Assembly: GCF_000170915.1 (NCBI RefSeq)
Contig: NZ_ABCT01000012.1
Span: forward strand, 52,866-116,865
DNA from: Limnobacter sp. MED105
GTDB lineage: Bacteria; Pseudomonadota; Gammaproteobacteria; Burkholderiales; Burkholderiaceae_B
DNA: 64,000 bases
Reading direction: 5' to 3'
Positions 26,738-36,581 of this stretch are shown piece after piece; within the stretch, counting starts at the first letter, position 1; each line of letters begins with the position of its first letter. The position numbers and the translations under genes are program-made. The notes under the pieces are model-generated. The model had not been told where the DNA came from. It saw nothing but the letters and a program-made list of their open reading frames with translations, and searched no databases.

Positions 26738-27720
26738 ATTTGTGCAAAGCAGTGCGCGTACTATTTGCCGCATCCACGTTTATTGTTCCTGTTGCCCCTG
26801 CGCTGGCTGAGCTGCCCAATATTGCCAAACCAACACCCGATAAAGCCAACCTTGATTACGGTTTGAAAGCCACCAAACTGGCGGGTGGCTGGTATGTGAT
26901 TGCTGGTTCGAACGATGATTTTTCTCAGGCCAATGGTTGCAACATTATTAACACTGGTTTTTATGTCGATGATTCGGGTGTGTATGTGATCAACACCGGG
27001 ACCTCGCGTATTTATGGCGAGCAGCAGCGGGCTTTGATCGACTCGGTCAGCAAGAACAAACCCGTGAAGAAGGTGGTGGCACTGAATCTTCATCCGGATT
27101 ATTTTTTGGGCAATCAGGCTTATCCCCAAGAAACACTGGCTGCCACCAGGCTGACTATTCAAGGTATCAAGGCGGAAGCCGCCTTGTATGAAACCAATCT
27201 GTACCGTTTGTGTGGCGACTGGATGAAAGCCACAGAAAGCGTATTTCCCACGCAGACGATTGTGCCGGGCAAGTTGAAAACTTTCGGTGACAAATCCATT
27301 GAAACCCTGGAGTTGAAAGGCCACACCGATTCAGATCTGGTGTTGTTTGATCCAGGCAGCAAAGTGATGTGGGCAGGCGGCTTGGTGTTTTACCAGCGCA
27401 TAGTGACCACGCCGCATGCGAAGTTAAAGCCCTGGATTGAAAGCCTGAAAAAGCTTCAAGCGCTGAAGCCCAAGGTGGTGGTGCCCAGCCACGGCCCGGT
27501 GAGTTGGGGTAGCGAGGCAATCGACCAAACGCTGGATTACCTTAGCTGGCTGGACAAACGGCTAACCGACGCAGCCAATATGGGCGAGGAAATGAATGAC
27601 GTCATGAAGAAAGGTGCGCCCGAGCGATTCCAGAATTTTGCTGCTTACCCAGCTGAGTTTTATCGCAATGTGACCACTTTGTATCCTTTGTATGAAAAGC
27701 AGGCTTTGGGCGGATTCTGA
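26734..27720 (+). CDS. Quinoprotein relay MBL-fold hydrolase-like protein
   Basis: A 328-residue secreted protein (signal 1-25, ending ALA) of the metallo-beta-lactamase fold, related to SoxH-like hydrolases associated with quinoprotein dehydrogenases. The usual HxHxDH metal motif reads NLHPDYFLGN: the second His and the Asp are kept, the first and third His are Asn and Tyr. GHTDSDLVL and PSHGPV keep the later His ligands, while the bridging Asp position is AGGLVF. Metal binding is therefore probably reduced or altered. Coupled by ATGA overlap to the SoxYZ-like gene. Confidence 0.8.
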   Translation: MNLCKAVRVLFAASTFIVPVAPALAELPNIAKPTPDKANLDYGLKATKLAGGWYVIAGSNDDFSQANGCNIINTGFYVDDSGVYVINTGTSRIYGEQQRALIDSVSKNKPVKKVVALNLHPDYFLGNQAYPQETLAATRLTIQGIKAEAALYETNLYRLCGDWMKATESVFPTQTIVPGKLKTFGDKSIETLELKGHTDSDLVLFDPGSKVMWAGGLVFYQRIVTTPHAKLKPWIESLKKLQALKPKVVVPSHGPVSWGSEAIDQTLDYLSWLDKRLTDAANMGEEMNDVMKKGAPERFQNFAAYPAEFYRNVTTLYPLYEKQALGGF

Positions 27721-27751
27721 GCGTAGCAATCAGGGTTAACGCTGTACCAAG

Positions 27752-27768
27752 TGTGTCAAAACGGGACA
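27752..27768. promoter_or_regulatory. Candidate activator site for PQQ alcohol dehydrogenase promoter
   Basis: TGTGTC-AAAAC-GGGACA, 10 of 12 arm positions matching TGTTYC-N5-GRAACA, 154 bp upstream of the -24 box. A second half-matching site (TGTTGC-AATGT-CACAGA) lies at 27795-27811. The 300-bp gap 27721-28020 contains nothing else I can assign apart from the promoter and an AT-rich element at 27878-27891. Confidence 0.5.
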
Positions 27769-27921
27769 GTTTGTGTGTTGCTGAACAGATGTGCTGTTGC
27801 AATGTCACAGAACTGTCTCTTTTTTTACTTGTCGCGACAGGCGAAATTAAGGAAATTAGGTGGATTTTATAAGGCACTGATTTTATTGAATAAAATTTTT
27901 ATTTAGATTAAATCTTCTACT

Positions 27922-27937
27922 TGGCATGAAGCTTGCG
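27922..27937 (+). promoter_or_regulatory. Sigma-54 promoter of PQQ alcohol dehydrogenase
   Basis: TGGCATG-AAGC-TTGCG, matching the -24/-12 consensus TGGCACG-N4-TTGCW closely. It predicts an untranslated leader of about 73 nt before the ATG at 28021. Confidence 0.8.
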
Positions 27938-28020
27938 CTAGGTTTGACTCGGGTAGCCCCGACTCTGCAAACGAAGGGCGAGAACCTCAAAGTAACGGAT
28001 GATGAGAGGAGAAACAAATA

Positions 28021-29772
28021 ATGCGCAAAACTCTGCTTAGCGCGATGGTAGCAACCGCACTGGCGATTCCAGCAGTGGCTTCTGCCGCTGTGACAGACGC
28101 AATGATTCAAAACGATGCCAAATCCACAGGCGACATTCTTTCCTGGGGCATGGGCACAGAGGGTCAGCGTTACAGCCCATTGAAAGACATTAACGTATCG
28201 AACGTTGGCAAGCTGGTTCCAGCCTGGTCATTCTCGTTCGGTGGTGAAAAGCAGCGCGGCCAGGAAAGCCAGCCTGTGATTCACAACGGCAAAATGTTTG
28301 TCACCGGTTCCTATTCACGCATTTACGCACTGGACGCTGCCACAGGTGAAAAGCTGTGGAAATACGAGCACCGCCTGCCAGAAGGCATCATGCCTTGCTG
28401 CGACGTGGTGAACCGTGGTGCGGCCCTGTATGACAACCTGGTAATTTTCTCGACACTGGATGCCCAGTTGATCGCGTTGGATCAGAACACTGGCAAGGTG
28501 GTGTGGAAAGACAAGATTGACGACTACGCAGCGGGTTACTCCAACACAGCTGCGCCAATCATCGCCAACGGTTTGGTGTTGACTGGTGTGTCTGGCGGTG
28601 AATTCGGTGTGGTCGGTCGTGTTGAAGCGCGCAATGCCAAGACTGGTGAAATGGTTTGGTATCGCCCCACTGTTGAAGGCCACATGGGTTACACCTTCGA
28701 CAAAGACGGCAACAAGAAAGAAGCAGGCATTTCCGGCACCACCAATGCGACCTGGAAAGGCGACATGTGGAAAACCGGTGGCGCAGCCACATGGCTGGGC
28801 GGTACATACGACAGCAAGACAGGCCTGGCCTACTTCGGTACTGGTAACCCTGCACCCTGGAACAGCCACCTGCGCCCAGGTGACAACCTGTACTCCACTT
28901 CCACAGTTGCGATCGATGTTAAAACCGGTCAGATCAAGTGGCACTATCAGTCCACACCCAACGACGGTTGGGACTATGACGGTGTGAACGAGTTCGTGAC
29001 CTTTGACATGAATGGCAAGCGCGTTGGCGCCAAAGCCGACCGCAACGGTTTCATGTATGTGAACGACGCCACAACCGGCAAGCTGGAAAACGCCTTCCCA
29101 TTCGTGAAGAAAATCACATGGGCCAAGGGCATCGACATGAAGACAGGTCGTCCGATTTTCGACCCTGCCAACCGCCCTGGTGACCCCACCAAGATGGACG
29201 GCAAGAAAGGCGAAACAGTGTTCTCAGCACCATCATTTTTGGGTGGCAAGAACCAGCAGCCAATGGCTTACAGCCCTGACACAGGTTTGTTCTATGTGCC
29301 TGCCAACGAGTGGGGCATGGAAATCTGGAACGAGCCAATCACCTACAAGAAAGGTGCGGCTTACCTGGGTGCCGGTTTCACCATCAAGACATTGCCTGGC
29401 TTTGACTACATCGGCGCATTGCGTGCGATGAACCCCAAGACCGGCAAGATCGAATGGGAAATCACCAACAACGCGCCTTTGTGGGGCGGTGTTCTGACGA
29501 CCGGCGGCAACCTGGTGTTCTGGGGTACTCCAGAAGGTTATCTTAAGGCGGCTGATGCCAAAACCGGCAAGGAAGTGTGGAAATTCCAGACAGGTTCTGG
29601 CGTGGTTGCGCCACCCGTAACCTGGAAAGGCAAGGACGGTCAGCAGTATGTGGCGGTTGTGTCTGGTTGGGGCGGTGCCGTACCCCTTTGGGGCGGAGAC
29701 GTGGCCAGCAAAGTGAACTACCTCGAACAAGGTGGTTCCGTGTGGGTATTCAAACTGTTCGACAGCAAGTGA
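28021..29772 (+). CDS. PQQ-dependent alcohol dehydrogenase, lanthanide-type
   Basis: A 583-residue periplasmic quinoprotein, an eight-bladed propeller with repeated tryptophan-docking motifs, signal peptide 1-22 (cleavage ASA-AV). PQQ-site features: vicinal cysteines C126-C127 in MPCCDVV, Glu194 in GGEFG, Asn276 in GTGNPAPWN, and Asp318-Tyr319-Asp320. Asp318 is the catalytic base; Asp320, two residues later, is the extra carboxylate found in lanthanide-dependent enzymes (XoxF, PedH) and absent from calcium enzymes (MxaF, PedE/ExaA). It has no C-terminal heme domain, so it needs a separate cytochrome, probably the c-550 at 40815. Start supported by AGAGGAG upstream. Substrate probably ethanol or another short alcohol. 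Confidence 0.9.
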   Translation: MRKTLLSAMVATALAIPAVASAAVTDAMIQNDAKSTGDILSWGMGTEGQRYSPLKDINVSNVGKLVPAWSFSFGGEKQRGQESQPVIHNGKMFVTGSYSRIYALDAATGEKLWKYEHRLPEGIMPCCDVVNRGAALYDNLVIFSTLDAQLIALDQNTGKVVWKDKIDDYAAGYSNTAAPIIANGLVLTGVSGGEFGVVGRVEARNAKTGEMVWYRPTVEGHMGYTFDKDGNKKEAGISGTTNATWKGDMWKTGGAATWLGGTYDSKTGLAYFGTGNPAPWNSHLRPGDNLYSTSTVAIDVKTGQIKWHYQSTPNDGWDYDGVNEFVTFDMNGKRVGAKADRNGFMYVNDATTGKLENAFPFVKKITWAKGIDMKTGRPIFDPANRPGDPTKMDGKKGETVFSAPSFLGGKNQQPMAYSPDTGLFYVPANEWGMEIWNEPITYKKGAAYLGAGFTIKTLPGFDYIGALRAMNPKTGKIEWEITNNAPLWGGVLTTGGNLVFWGTPEGYLKAADAKTGKEVWKFQTGSGVVAPPVTWKGKDGQQYVAVVSGWGGAVPLWGGDVASKVNYLEQGGSVWVFKLFDSK

Positions 29773-29790
29773 TCAGTTTGTGAAGAACAT

Positions 29791-29816
29791 CAAACTGCCC
29801 CGTGTGGGGTAGTTTG
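29791..29816 (+). terminator. Hairpin after alcohol dehydrogenase gene
   Basis: Stem CAAACT-g-CCCC / GGGG-t-AGTTTG with 4-nt loop, 19 nt after the stop codon. It lacks a T-run, so it may stabilise the transcript's 3' end rather than terminate. Confidence 0.55.
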
Positions 29817-30008
29817 GTGAGTAGTGAAGTAGTAGAGCGTTTTAGAAGTGTTGTCATTTTCACCCCCAAGTTTTCTGCCTGCTCCGCAGGGAACTTATTG
29901 ACGCAAACGGTTGAAACAAATTGCTCCTTGGGACCTTTTTCCGGCATTGATTGGGAGTCGGAAAAAGTTGTGGCGGTTTGTGAGTCTCCTAAACGAATGC
30001 GTCTTTTC

Positions 30009-30036
30009 TGCCCGGCCTTGTGCCGGGCATTTTTTC
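30009..30036 (+). terminator. Intrinsic terminator
   Basis: GCCCGGC / GCCGGGC stem with 5-nt loop followed by TTTTTT, about 240 bp after the alcohol dehydrogenase stop. It would end that transcript before the convergent FadL-type gene. Confidence 0.8.
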
Positions 30037-30047
30037 GTTTACAGCTT

Positions 30048-31331
30048 TTAGAACTTGTACGACACCTGACCTGACAAAATGAAAGCATCGCCTTCGGCAG
30101 TGCCCAAGACTCGGCTTTGTGCACCGCCAGTTCCCTCAGTGCTGTCAATTTTTGCCTTGTCGGGCATCACATACTGGAAGGCCACATCGAAGGTGGTGGC
30201 TTTGTCTAATTTGTACTGTGAGCCCACAGCGAAAGTGATGCGGTCTTCATCCGGCAAGCGCACTTTGCGGCGTTCATCAGGTACGGGCGTGATGTCGTAA
30301 GCCACACCAGCCTTCAGGTTGATGGTGTCGCTGTATTTGTAAATGCCACCCACTGCAAAGCGCCAGCTGTTTTTCCATTCATAGTCTTGTACCGGAATGG
30401 GTGCCGCTGCGCCGCCGGCATTTACACGGTCGAATTGAAGTTTCTGAATCGTGCTCCACTCCGTCCATGTGGCGTCTGCGAGCAACTGCCATTTGGAGTT
30501 GAGTTCGCTAACGCTGGAGATACTGAGTGAGGAGGGAAGACGAATTTTGCTGACCAGATTGCTGTTTTGAGTAGCAGCAGCGGGACCGCTGAAAGTCACG
30601 TTGCCCTCGAGATCCTGTTCGATCGCAGAGCGGTATGCAATACCCACGCGCGTTGCTTGCGTAACCTGTCCCATTACACCCAAATTGAAACCATATCCCC
30701 AGCCATCGCCTGCGATGGTGGTGAGTGATTCGGTATTGAGTCCGAGTACAGTGGAGGCGCTCAGTTTTGCATCCAGTTTTTGTGCAGACACACCGGCACC
30801 TACAGACCACTGATCGTTCACTTTGTAGGAAACGGAGGGGTTGATATTCAGCGATTTGATGTCAGAAGTGATGCCCTGGAAGCGACCAATCCAGTCGGCT
30901 TGATAGTCCGTTTTCAGACCGAATGGTGTAGCCACTGACAGGCCGAGATTGATTTTGCTGTTAAAGGGGACTACCAAATGAAAATTGGGTATGTAGCCTT
31001 CGGCTCCAAAATCGCCGACATTGCGGCCAGGGTTACCTGGCATGGCTGCGGGTGTTGTTGTGCCCTCGTTGTTGAACTCACTGTTCAAATCAATGTAATG
31101 CCCGCCCAATACCACCTGGCGTTCTTTCAGGCCGCTCATGCTGGCTGGGTTGAACCATGCGGCGCTGGCGTCTTCGCCAATGGCGGCTTTGCCTGCATAG
31201 GCCACACCAGCACCGCTGGCGTTTTGCTCATTCAGCGCGAAACCGGCGGCGTTGGCTTGACCAATCATGCCAAAACAAAGGGTTGTTAATGCGCAGCTGA
31301 TGGCATGCAATTGAAAAGGGGATTGTTTCAT
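30048..31331 (-). CDS. FadL/OmpP1-family outer membrane channel
   Basis: A 427-residue FadL-type barrel for hydrophobic compounds. Signal peptide ends QANA (about residue 28); the mature N-terminus AAGFALNEQNASGAGVAYAG is the family hatch signature with NPASM at about 62-66. It ends in YKF, the outer membrane insertion signal. It sits between alcohol dehydrogenase and the ABC/pqq operon, so it may take up a long-chain or aromatic alcohol, but no sigma-54 promoter is visible in front of it. Confidence 0.83.
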   Translation of the reverse strand: MKQSPFQLHAISCALTTLCFGMIGQANAAGFALNEQNASGAGVAYAGKAAIGEDASAAWFNPASMSGLKERQVVLGGHYIDLNSEFNNEGTTTPAAMPGNPGRNVGDFGAEGYIPNFHLVVPFNSKINLGLSVATPFGLKTDYQADWIGRFQGITSDIKSLNINPSVSYKVNDQWSVGAGVSAQKLDAKLSASTVLGLNTESLTTIAGDGWGYGFNLGVMGQVTQATRVGIAYRSAIEQDLEGNVTFSGPAAATQNSNLVSKIRLPSSLSISSVSELNSKWQLLADATWTEWSTIQKLQFDRVNAGGAAAPIPVQDYEWKNSWRFAVGGIYKYSDTINLKAGVAYDITPVPDERRKVRLPDEDRITFAVGSQYKLDKATTFDVAFQYVMPDKAKIDSTEGTGGAQSRVLGTAEGDAFILSGQVSYKF

Positions 31332-31454
31332 GTCGTCCTCGTGGGTCCGTTTGTAAGAATGGAGTTTTCGAGGGGTATTGTAAGTAAAAATACGAACGAT
31401 CGTGCTAATAAAAAATAGAGAGAATCTCTACAAAAACTATTTATAAATAGTTAA

Positions 31455-32270
31455 TTATTGATTCAAGGGCACGGCTGCACCACTTTGCGAGAACTTCCAG
31501 GTGGCCACTGTCAACATGGCGACAGTCGCTCCGAGAAGTACCAAGGTGGCGAACATCAATCCAAATTCAGCATGGCTGCTGAAGGCGTGGCGAAGCAGGT
31601 CAACGCAGTAGGAAAATGGATTGACCAAGGCTACCCAGCGTGCAAGCGCTGGCATGGGCTCGATGGGGTATAAGGCCCCACTGAAAAAGAACACCGGGAA
31701 AATCACGAAGTTCATCATGACGGCAAATCCGTCAATCGACTTGGCGAAAGTGCCGCACAACACACCCAATGCAGCACAGGCCAAAGCAGCCAGTGCAGCG
31801 CCGGGCAATAGCACATGCAGTTGAGGCCACAAGGTACGGCCTACCCAAGGCAGTACGTTTTGTAAATCAAACCCGAGGGGAAACAACAGGGTATAAAGGC
31901 CTTCAAGCGCCAACAGCAGGACAATTAACAGGCCCATTTGCACCAGTGCGCCGATGGCGGCCCCCAGGGTTTTGGCAATCAATATGTGATGGGTTTTTAC
32001 AGGCGCTGTGACCAGCAAACGCATGGTGCCTGCGTCTTTGTCCAGTGCGATGCTCAGGCCACCCACCATGCCGCCAAATAGCAGGGTCATGCCCACAATA
32101 CCAGGCAGTAATCGGGCGGTGTAGTCTCCGCCAGCCAGTGCCTGCATGCCGCCGCCGATAATCCACAACCACAGCACCGGGCGCACCATGGCAGCTGCCA
32201 GGCGGTCGCGTTGCTTCAAAAGTTTCACGCTTTCACGGCGGATTACAGCCCAATAGAATTGCATCAACAT
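31455..32270 (-). CDS. ABC-2 type permease associated with PQQ alcohol dehydrogenase systems (PedC-like)
   Basis: A 271-residue ABC-2 permease with six membrane segments. It belongs to the type regularly found next to pqq and quinoprotein alcohol dehydrogenase genes (PedC group). It lies 2 nt after the ATPase gene and ends the pqq operon. The transported compound is unknown; export of a toxic alcohol or intermediate, or a role in cofactor supply to the periplasm, has to be considered. The KDAGTMRLLVTAPV coupling region is present at about 79-92. Confidence 0.82.
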   Translation of the reverse strand: MLMQFYWAVIRRESVKLLKQRDRLAAAMVRPVLWLWIIGGGMQALAGGDYTARLLPGIVGMTLLFGGMVGGLSIALDKDAGTMRLLVTAPVKTHHILIAKTLGAAIGALVQMGLLIVLLLALEGLYTLLFPLGFDLQNVLPWVGRTLWPQLHVLLPGAALAALACAALGVLCGTFAKSIDGFAVMMNFVIFPVFFFSGALYPIEPMPALARWVALVNPFSYCVDLLRHAFSSHAEFGLMFATLVLLGATVAMLTVATWKFSQSGAAVPLNQ

Positions 32271-32272
32271 GC

Positions 32273-33106
32273 TCAGTGCGCTCCGCCATTCATTTTCCAG
32301 ACAAACCAGTCCGCCAAGGTGGCGGTTCGCACGCTGGTCACGCTTTGGTCGGGCAGTTCATCCAGCGCTTGTGCTGGTGTGCCCAGCCAGCTTAATTGAC
32401 CTTCGTTCAGGAATCCCACCCGGTCACAGCTGTTGGCTTCGTCCATCAAATGCGTGGCAATAAAAATAGTGAGACCGTCAATGGCCTGCAGGGTTTTCAG
32501 TGTTTGCCACACACTGTTCTTCGACGGTACGTCCAGCGCGGTGGTGGGTTCGTCGAGTATGAGTACACCCGGTTTGTGCACCATGGCGCGGGCAATGTCT
32601 ACCAGTCTTTTCTGTCCGCCAGACAAGCTTCCCACAGTGCGGTTTAACCACGCCTGTATCGGGAAAATGGTGTACAGGTGTGCCAGGTTGGCTTTGGCTT
32701 GTGCCTTGTTTAAACCTTGTAAACCTGCGGCAAACAGCAGGTTTTCCTCCACGGTCATGAAGCGGTCCAGTGACACCGATTGAAACACGAAACCCAGATT
32801 TTTTCGGGCAAGATCGGCCGCCCTGCGGGTGCTGTAGCCCAACACCGAGAGTTCGCCCTGGTCGGGCGTAATCAGGCCCGCAATCAAGCTGATCAGCGTG
32901 GTTTTTCCTGCGCCATTGGGGCCAAGCAGGCCAAACATTTCGCCTGCGTTCAAATCAAGGCTGACATTGCTCAGTGCCTGCCGTTCTCCCCAGGAGAAAG
33001 AGAGGCCCTGTGCGTGAAGGCGGATGGTGGTGTCGGTTGCGTTGTTGTGGGTGTTCAAGAGCCGTTTTTGCTGAGGTGCAAGCTGTTGTGATCGCTGCGA
33101 TACCAT
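32273..33106 (-). CDS. ABC transporter ATPase of the PQQ alcohol dehydrogenase system
   Basis: A 277-residue ABC ATPase with Walker [10 protein letters not shown], signature SLSGGQKR, Walker [11 protein letters not shown] and switch His in IATHLMDE. It pairs with the permease downstream. The ATG at 33106 (GAGGTG upstream) overlaps the end of pqqE by 52 nt; a TTG at 33058 with a 4-nt overlap would shorten the protein to 261 residues and fits the coupling pattern of the rest of this operon. Either start keeps the complete domain. Confidence 0.85.
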   Translation of the reverse strand: MVSQRSQQLAPQQKRLLNTHNNATDTTIRLHAQGLSFSWGERQALSNVSLDLNAGEMFGLLGPNGAGKTTLISLIAGLITPDQGELSVLGYSTRRAADLARKNLGFVFQSVSLDRFMTVEENLLFAAGLQGLNKAQAKANLAHLYTIFPIQAWLNRTVGSLSGGQKRLVDIARAMVHKPGVLILDEPTTALDVPSKNSVWQTLKTLQAIDGLTIFIATHLMDEANSCDRVGFLNEGQLSWLGTPAQALDELPDQSVTSVRTATLADWFVWKMNGGAH

Positions 33107-34251
33107 ACCACGGGCACCTCGGCGGTGTTGGCCAATGCTTGCTGTTCGGGCTTTTGAACTTTCAGGTAGTTGTTGGGGTTGTCACGCCGCTGGGCTGCAT
33201 CCACAAACGCGACTACTTTTTCGTGATCGGGCGACTTGTGGCACACCGGGTCGGCGTTGGTGGCATCGCCGGTGATCAGGTAGGCCTGGCATCGGCAACC
33301 GCCGTAATCCTTGGCTTTGTCGGGGCAGGTGCGGCAGGGGTCTTTCATCCACGCATCGCCACGGTAGCGGGTAAAACCATCGCTTTCATACCAAATGTGT
33401 TCAACCGTACTGGTTTTCACATTTGGAAATTCAAAGCCTGGCAACATGCGTGCTGCCTGACACGGCAGTGCGGTGCCATCGGGACTGATGCTGAGAAAAA
33501 CATTGCCCCACCCGCTCATGCAGGGTTTGGGTGTCTTCTCGAAATAGTCGGGTACCACAAACAACAACTTCATGGTGTTGCCCAGTTTCTCGCGCCATGC
33601 CGCTACGCGTTCCTCGGCATGTTTCAACTGTTCATGGGTAGGAATCAGCGCCGCCTTGTTCTTGAATGCCCAGCCGTAATATTGCGTGTTGGCCAGTTCA
33701 AGATATTCAACGCCAAGCTTTACCGCCAGTTCGATGATTGAATCGATGTGATCCAGATTCAGCCTGTGTAGCACCACGTTCAGAACCATGGGCCAGCCAG
33801 CCGCTTTTACAGCGGTGGCTATTTCCAGTTTCTTGGCAAATGTTTTGGTGTCGCTGAGCGCATCGTTTGCGGCCTGGGTTGCGTCCTGAAAACTCACTTG
33901 AATGTGGTCAAGGCCTGCGGCTTTCAATGCATCCAGTCGCGTGGGTTTCAAACCAATGCCCGATGTAATCAGGTTGGTGTAGTAGCCCAGTTCATGTCCG
34001 TAGGCCACCAGTTCTTCGAGGTCATCGCGCAGCAGTGGCTCTCCACCGGAAAAGCCCAGTTGCACCGCACCCAGCGCGCGGGCCTGCTTCATGGTTTCTT
34101 TCCATTCGGCGGTGCTCAGTTCATTGGTGTTGCTTTTGTAATCGACAGGGTTGTAGCAAAACACACAGTGCAATGGGCAACGATAGGTGAGTTCAGCCAG
34201 CAGCCACAAAGGGCCTGCAGGGCGTGTTGTGGTATCGCTGGGGCTGCTCAT
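33055..34251 (-). CDS. pqqE: PQQ biosynthesis radical SAM protein PqqE
   Basis: A 398-residue radical SAM/SPASM enzyme that forms the Glu-Tyr carbon-carbon bond in PqqA with PqqD as chaperone. The SAM cluster motif CPLHCVFC is at about residues 25-32 and the GGEPLL motif follows. Auxiliary cluster ligands are seen in CMSGWGN and in the C-terminal set DPCRTCPDK...GGCRCQAYL...DPVCHKSP. The C-terminal tail is about 15 residues longer than in most PqqE. The ATG overlaps the pqqD stop by 4 nt. Confidence 0.95.
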   Translation of the reverse strand: MSSPSDTTTRPAGPLWLLAELTYRCPLHCVFCYNPVDYKSNTNELSTAEWKETMKQARALGAVQLGFSGGEPLLRDDLEELVAYGHELGYYTNLITSGIGLKPTRLDALKAAGLDHIQVSFQDATQAANDALSDTKTFAKKLEIATAVKAAGWPMVLNVVLHRLNLDHIDSIIELAVKLGVEYLELANTQYYGWAFKNKAALIPTHEQLKHAEERVAAWREKLGNTMKLLFVVPDYFEKTPKPCMSGWGNVFLSISPDGTALPCQAARMLPGFEFPNVKTSTVEHIWYESDGFTRYRGDAWMKDPCRTCPDKAKDYGGCRCQAYLITGDATNADPVCHKSPDHEKVVAFVDAAQRRDNPNNYLKVQKPEQQALANTAEVPVVWYRSDHNSLHLSKNGS

Positions 34252-34529
34252 GCGTCCAGCCAGTTTCGGCGTGCGGCTTCTTGCAGCATGCTGCGTACAT
34301 CGGCCTCGAGTCCGCTTGTATTGAATTTGGTTTCAAGCGCACCAACAATGGCATTCACGGTTCGGCTGCCATCGCAAAGCAACAAAATTTCGCTGGCCGA
34401 TTGGTTCAGTTTCACCATGCCCTCGGGGTACAGCAGCACATAGGTCTTTTGCGCTTCTTCGTATTGCAATCGGAACAGGCGATTCAGCTTGGGGTGCTCT
34501 GGCAAGGCTTGGGTGGTTTCTGTGTTCAT
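34248..34529 (-). CDS. pqqD: PQQ biosynthesis peptide chaperone PqqD
   Basis: A 93-residue PqqD, which binds the PqqA precursor and delivers it to PqqE. The family core [21 protein letters not shown] is recognisable at about residues 34-54. The ATG at 34529 is chosen because it forms a 4-nt overlap with pqqC; an in-frame ATG at 34580 would extend into pqqC. Confidence 0.93.
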   Translation of the reverse strand: MNTETTQALPEHPKLNRLFRLQYEEAQKTYVLLYPEGMVKLNQSASEILLLCDGSRTVNAIVGALETKFNTSGLEADVRSMLQEAARRNWLDA

Positions 34530-35233
34530 TTTTTTCTCTTGTCGGGATACGCCAGTGCAATCGCATCGGACATACTCCAAAGCACGTCCAGTTTGAATTG
34601 CAGAATTTCAAGTGCACGTTCCTGTTGGGCACGGGTTTTGAAATAATTCAAGGTCACTTCCAGGCCATGTTCAACGTCGCGTTGCGCCAGGCTGATTCTG
34701 GAGCGAAAATAATTCAAACCTTCAGGTGCAACCCATTTGTAGTCTTTGGGCCAGTTGCTCAGGCGTTGCTTGTGAATTTCTGGTGCAAACATTTCAGTCA
34801 ACGATGAGCACACCGCTTCTTGCCAGGGCGCGCGGCGGGCAAAATTCACGTAGGCGTCCACTGCAAAACGCACGCCTGGAAGCACCAGTTGCTGGCTCCA
34901 CAGCACGTCTTTGTCAATGCCTACTGCTTCACCCAGGCGACTCCAGGCTTCAATGCCGCCAGCATTGCCTTCCCAGCCATCGTGATCCAGAATGCGCTGC
35001 ACCCAACGGCGACGGGTTTCGCGATCGTCACAATTGGCCATCACCGCAGCGTCTTTTTGCGGAATGCACACTTGATAATAAAAGCGGTTTGCCACCCAGC
35101 CGCGCAGTTGTTCCCGGCTCAGTTTGCCCTCACGCATGGCCACGTTGAATGGGTGGTGAATGTGATAGCGGTCGCCCTTTGCGCGCAAGCGTTCTTCGAA
35201 CTCCTTTTTGCTCCAGGCTTTGTTACTGCTCAT
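34526..35233 (-). CDS. pqqC: Pyrroloquinoline-quinone synthase PqqC
   Basis: A 235-residue TENA-like oxidase that performs the final eight-electron ring closure to PQQ. Typical segments: [16 protein letters not shown] (23-38), [15 protein letters not shown], and [18 protein letters not shown]. Length normal. ATGA overlaps with pqqB and pqqD on either side. Confidence 0.95.
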   Translation of the reverse strand: MSSNKAWSKKEFEERLRAKGDRYHIHHPFNVAMREGKLSREQLRGWVANRFYYQVCIPQKDAAVMANCDDRETRRRWVQRILDHDGWEGNAGGIEAWSRLGEAVGIDKDVLWSQQLVLPGVRFAVDAYVNFARRAPWQEAVCSSLTEMFAPEIHKQRLSNWPKDYKWVAPEGLNYFRSRISLAQRDVEHGLEVTLNYFKTRAQQERALEILQFKLDVLWSMSDAIALAYPDKRKK

Positions 35234-36162
35234 GCAAGAATCTCCATGCCGTCAAAGGACACTTCAATTCCATTGTCGGCCAGAATGGCGCGCTCGTCGC
35301 CATGCTCATACAAAATCGGGTTGGTGTTGTTGATGTGAATCAGGATCTTGCGTTGGGTTTCAAACTGGCGCAGCTGGCTGATCATGCCCGAGCCGCGCTT
35401 GCCCGGCTTGTCAGTTTGCGGCAGGTGCCCCATGTCGGCTGCCATTTTCTGGGAAAACCCTTGTGTGACCATTTCATCTTCGGTCCAGAACGTACCGTCG
35501 ACCATCAACACATCAGCCGCCTGCATGAACGGCAGAATGTCGGGTGTAATTTCGCCAAGGCCGGGGGCATAAAACACTTTCTTGCCGGTGTTGGTGTCTT
35601 CGATCAACAAACCAATGTTGTCGCCACGACGTTGGGCGTAGCGGCTGGGGGAATAAGGTGGCGCCTTGCTGATCAATGGAATTGATTTGATCTTGATGCT
35701 GTCCAGCGGGCTTATCGTCAAGGGGTCATCACATTCGGTGCACAGCGGTGTCCATTTCACACCGCAGTAAAATCCCAGTGTCGGCACCAGCGGCAAGCCG
35801 TTGGTGAGGTCCTCCCACACAGCCGGAGTGGTGAACAGGCGCATGGGTGTTTTGCCCTCGCGCATCATCAACAGGCCCGTGGTGTGGTCAATTTGTGCAT
35901 CCATCAAAATGACGGCAGCAATGCCGGTGTCGCGTGGGCCGCGGTTGGGTTGCAGTTCTGGTGTGTTCTTAATTTGCGTCAGAATATCGGGCGAGGCATT
36001 CACCAATATCCAGTTGGCAGACCCATCCGATATCGCAATCGACGACTGGGTGCGCGCGGTGTATCCCGGTGCCTTGGCCCGGACGGCCTGGCAGTTGTTG
36101 CAGTTGCAGTTCCACTGTGGGAAACCTCCGCCTGCTGCGGAACCCAGAACTTTGATTTTCAT
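35230..36162 (-). CDS. pqqB: PQQ biosynthesis protein PqqB
   Basis: A 310-residue MBL-fold protein, now considered an iron hydroxylase acting on the Glu-Tyr dipeptide derived from PqqA. The start [20 protein letters not shown] and the structural zinc cysteines are typical, as is [14 protein letters not shown]. It is separated from pqqA by a terminator-like hairpin. No pqqF protease gene is in the window, so another peptidase must cleave PqqA. Confidence 0.95.
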   Translation of the reverse strand: MKIKVLGSAAGGGFPQWNCNCNNCQAVRAKAPGYTARTQSSIAISDGSANWILVNASPDILTQIKNTPELQPNRGPRDTGIAAVILMDAQIDHTTGLLMMREGKTPMRLFTTPAVWEDLTNGLPLVPTLGFYCGVKWTPLCTECDDPLTISPLDSIKIKSIPLISKAPPYSPSRYAQRRGDNIGLLIEDTNTGKKVFYAPGLGEITPDILPFMQAADVLMVDGTFWTEDEMVTQGFSQKMAADMGHLPQTDKPGKRGSGMISQLRQFETQRKILIHINNTNPILYEHGDERAILADNGIEVSFDGMEILA

Positions 36163-36181
36163 GGTTGCTTTTTTCAGGGGT

Positions 36182-36222
36182 AAAAAAAACCCCGCCAGCC
36201 TGAAAGGCTATCCGGGGCTGTG
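36182..36222 (-). terminator. Terminator-like hairpin between pqqA and pqqB
   Basis: On the minus strand CCCCGGATAGCCT-ttc-AGGCTGGCGGGG followed by eight T. It would partly end transcription after pqqA, giving an excess of the precursor peptide mRNA over pqqBCDE. Confidence 0.75.
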
Positions 36223-36234
36223 CGAACCGTCAAA

Positions 36235-36309
36235 TCAACGGTTGGCAATGTACATGGTGATTTCGAAACCGAAACGCATGTCAACGAATGATGGTGTAGT
36301 CCACTGCAT
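36235..36309 (-). CDS. pqqA: PQQ precursor peptide PqqA
   Basis: A 24-residue peptide, MQWTTPSFVDMRFGFEITMY plus IANR, the ribosomal precursor of PQQ. Glu16 and Tyr20, the two residues fused into PQQ, are present with the conserved E-x3-Y spacing. AGGAGG lies 8 nt upstream of the ATG, a very strong ribosome binding site fitting high expression. Confidence 0.97.
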   Translation of the reverse strand: MQWTTPSFVDMRFGFEITMYIANR

Positions 36310-36408
36310 GAAATATCCTCCTTTTTGCTTTGTTAAAATGCACCTTGGCACATGGCTTGGGTGAAGAACTTGGCTCTCGCCGTTTTGTTCGTCCTCGAAG
36401 TTTAAAAA

Positions 36409-36423
36409 GCAATTCCCGTGCCT
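36409..36423 (-). promoter_or_regulatory. Sigma-54 promoter of the pqq operon
   Basis: Minus strand AGGCACG-GGAA-TTGC. GG/GC spacing is right; only the first base differs from TGGCACG. Transcription would start near 36397, about 88 nt before pqqA. Confidence 0.7.
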
Positions 36424-36495
36424 TGCAGGCTAGTTTGTCGGTATTTTTGTAATGTGGGAAATGATCGTTTTCCCGGGTATTTCGACTGTTCAAAC

Positions 36496-36512
36496 TGTTG
36501 CAGTTTGAAACA
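36496..36512. promoter_or_regulatory. Candidate activator site for the pqq promoter
   Basis: TGTTGC-AGTTT-GAAACA, an inverted repeat of the same 6-5-6 form as at 40639 and 42337, 73 bp upstream of the -24 box. Confidence 0.65.
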
Positions 36513-36517
36513 CAATG

Positions 36518-36551
36518 CAAAAAGGCGCGAGCCTTGTGAGCTCGCGCCTTG
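36518..36551 (-). terminator. Intrinsic terminator of the porin gene
   Basis: Stem AAGGCGCGAGC / GCTCGCGCCTT with a 7-nt loop, followed on the minus strand by TTTTT. It lies 30 nt after the porin stop. Confidence 0.85.
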
Positions 36552-36581
36552 GGACAATCGTTAACGGAGGGTGGTTAACGA

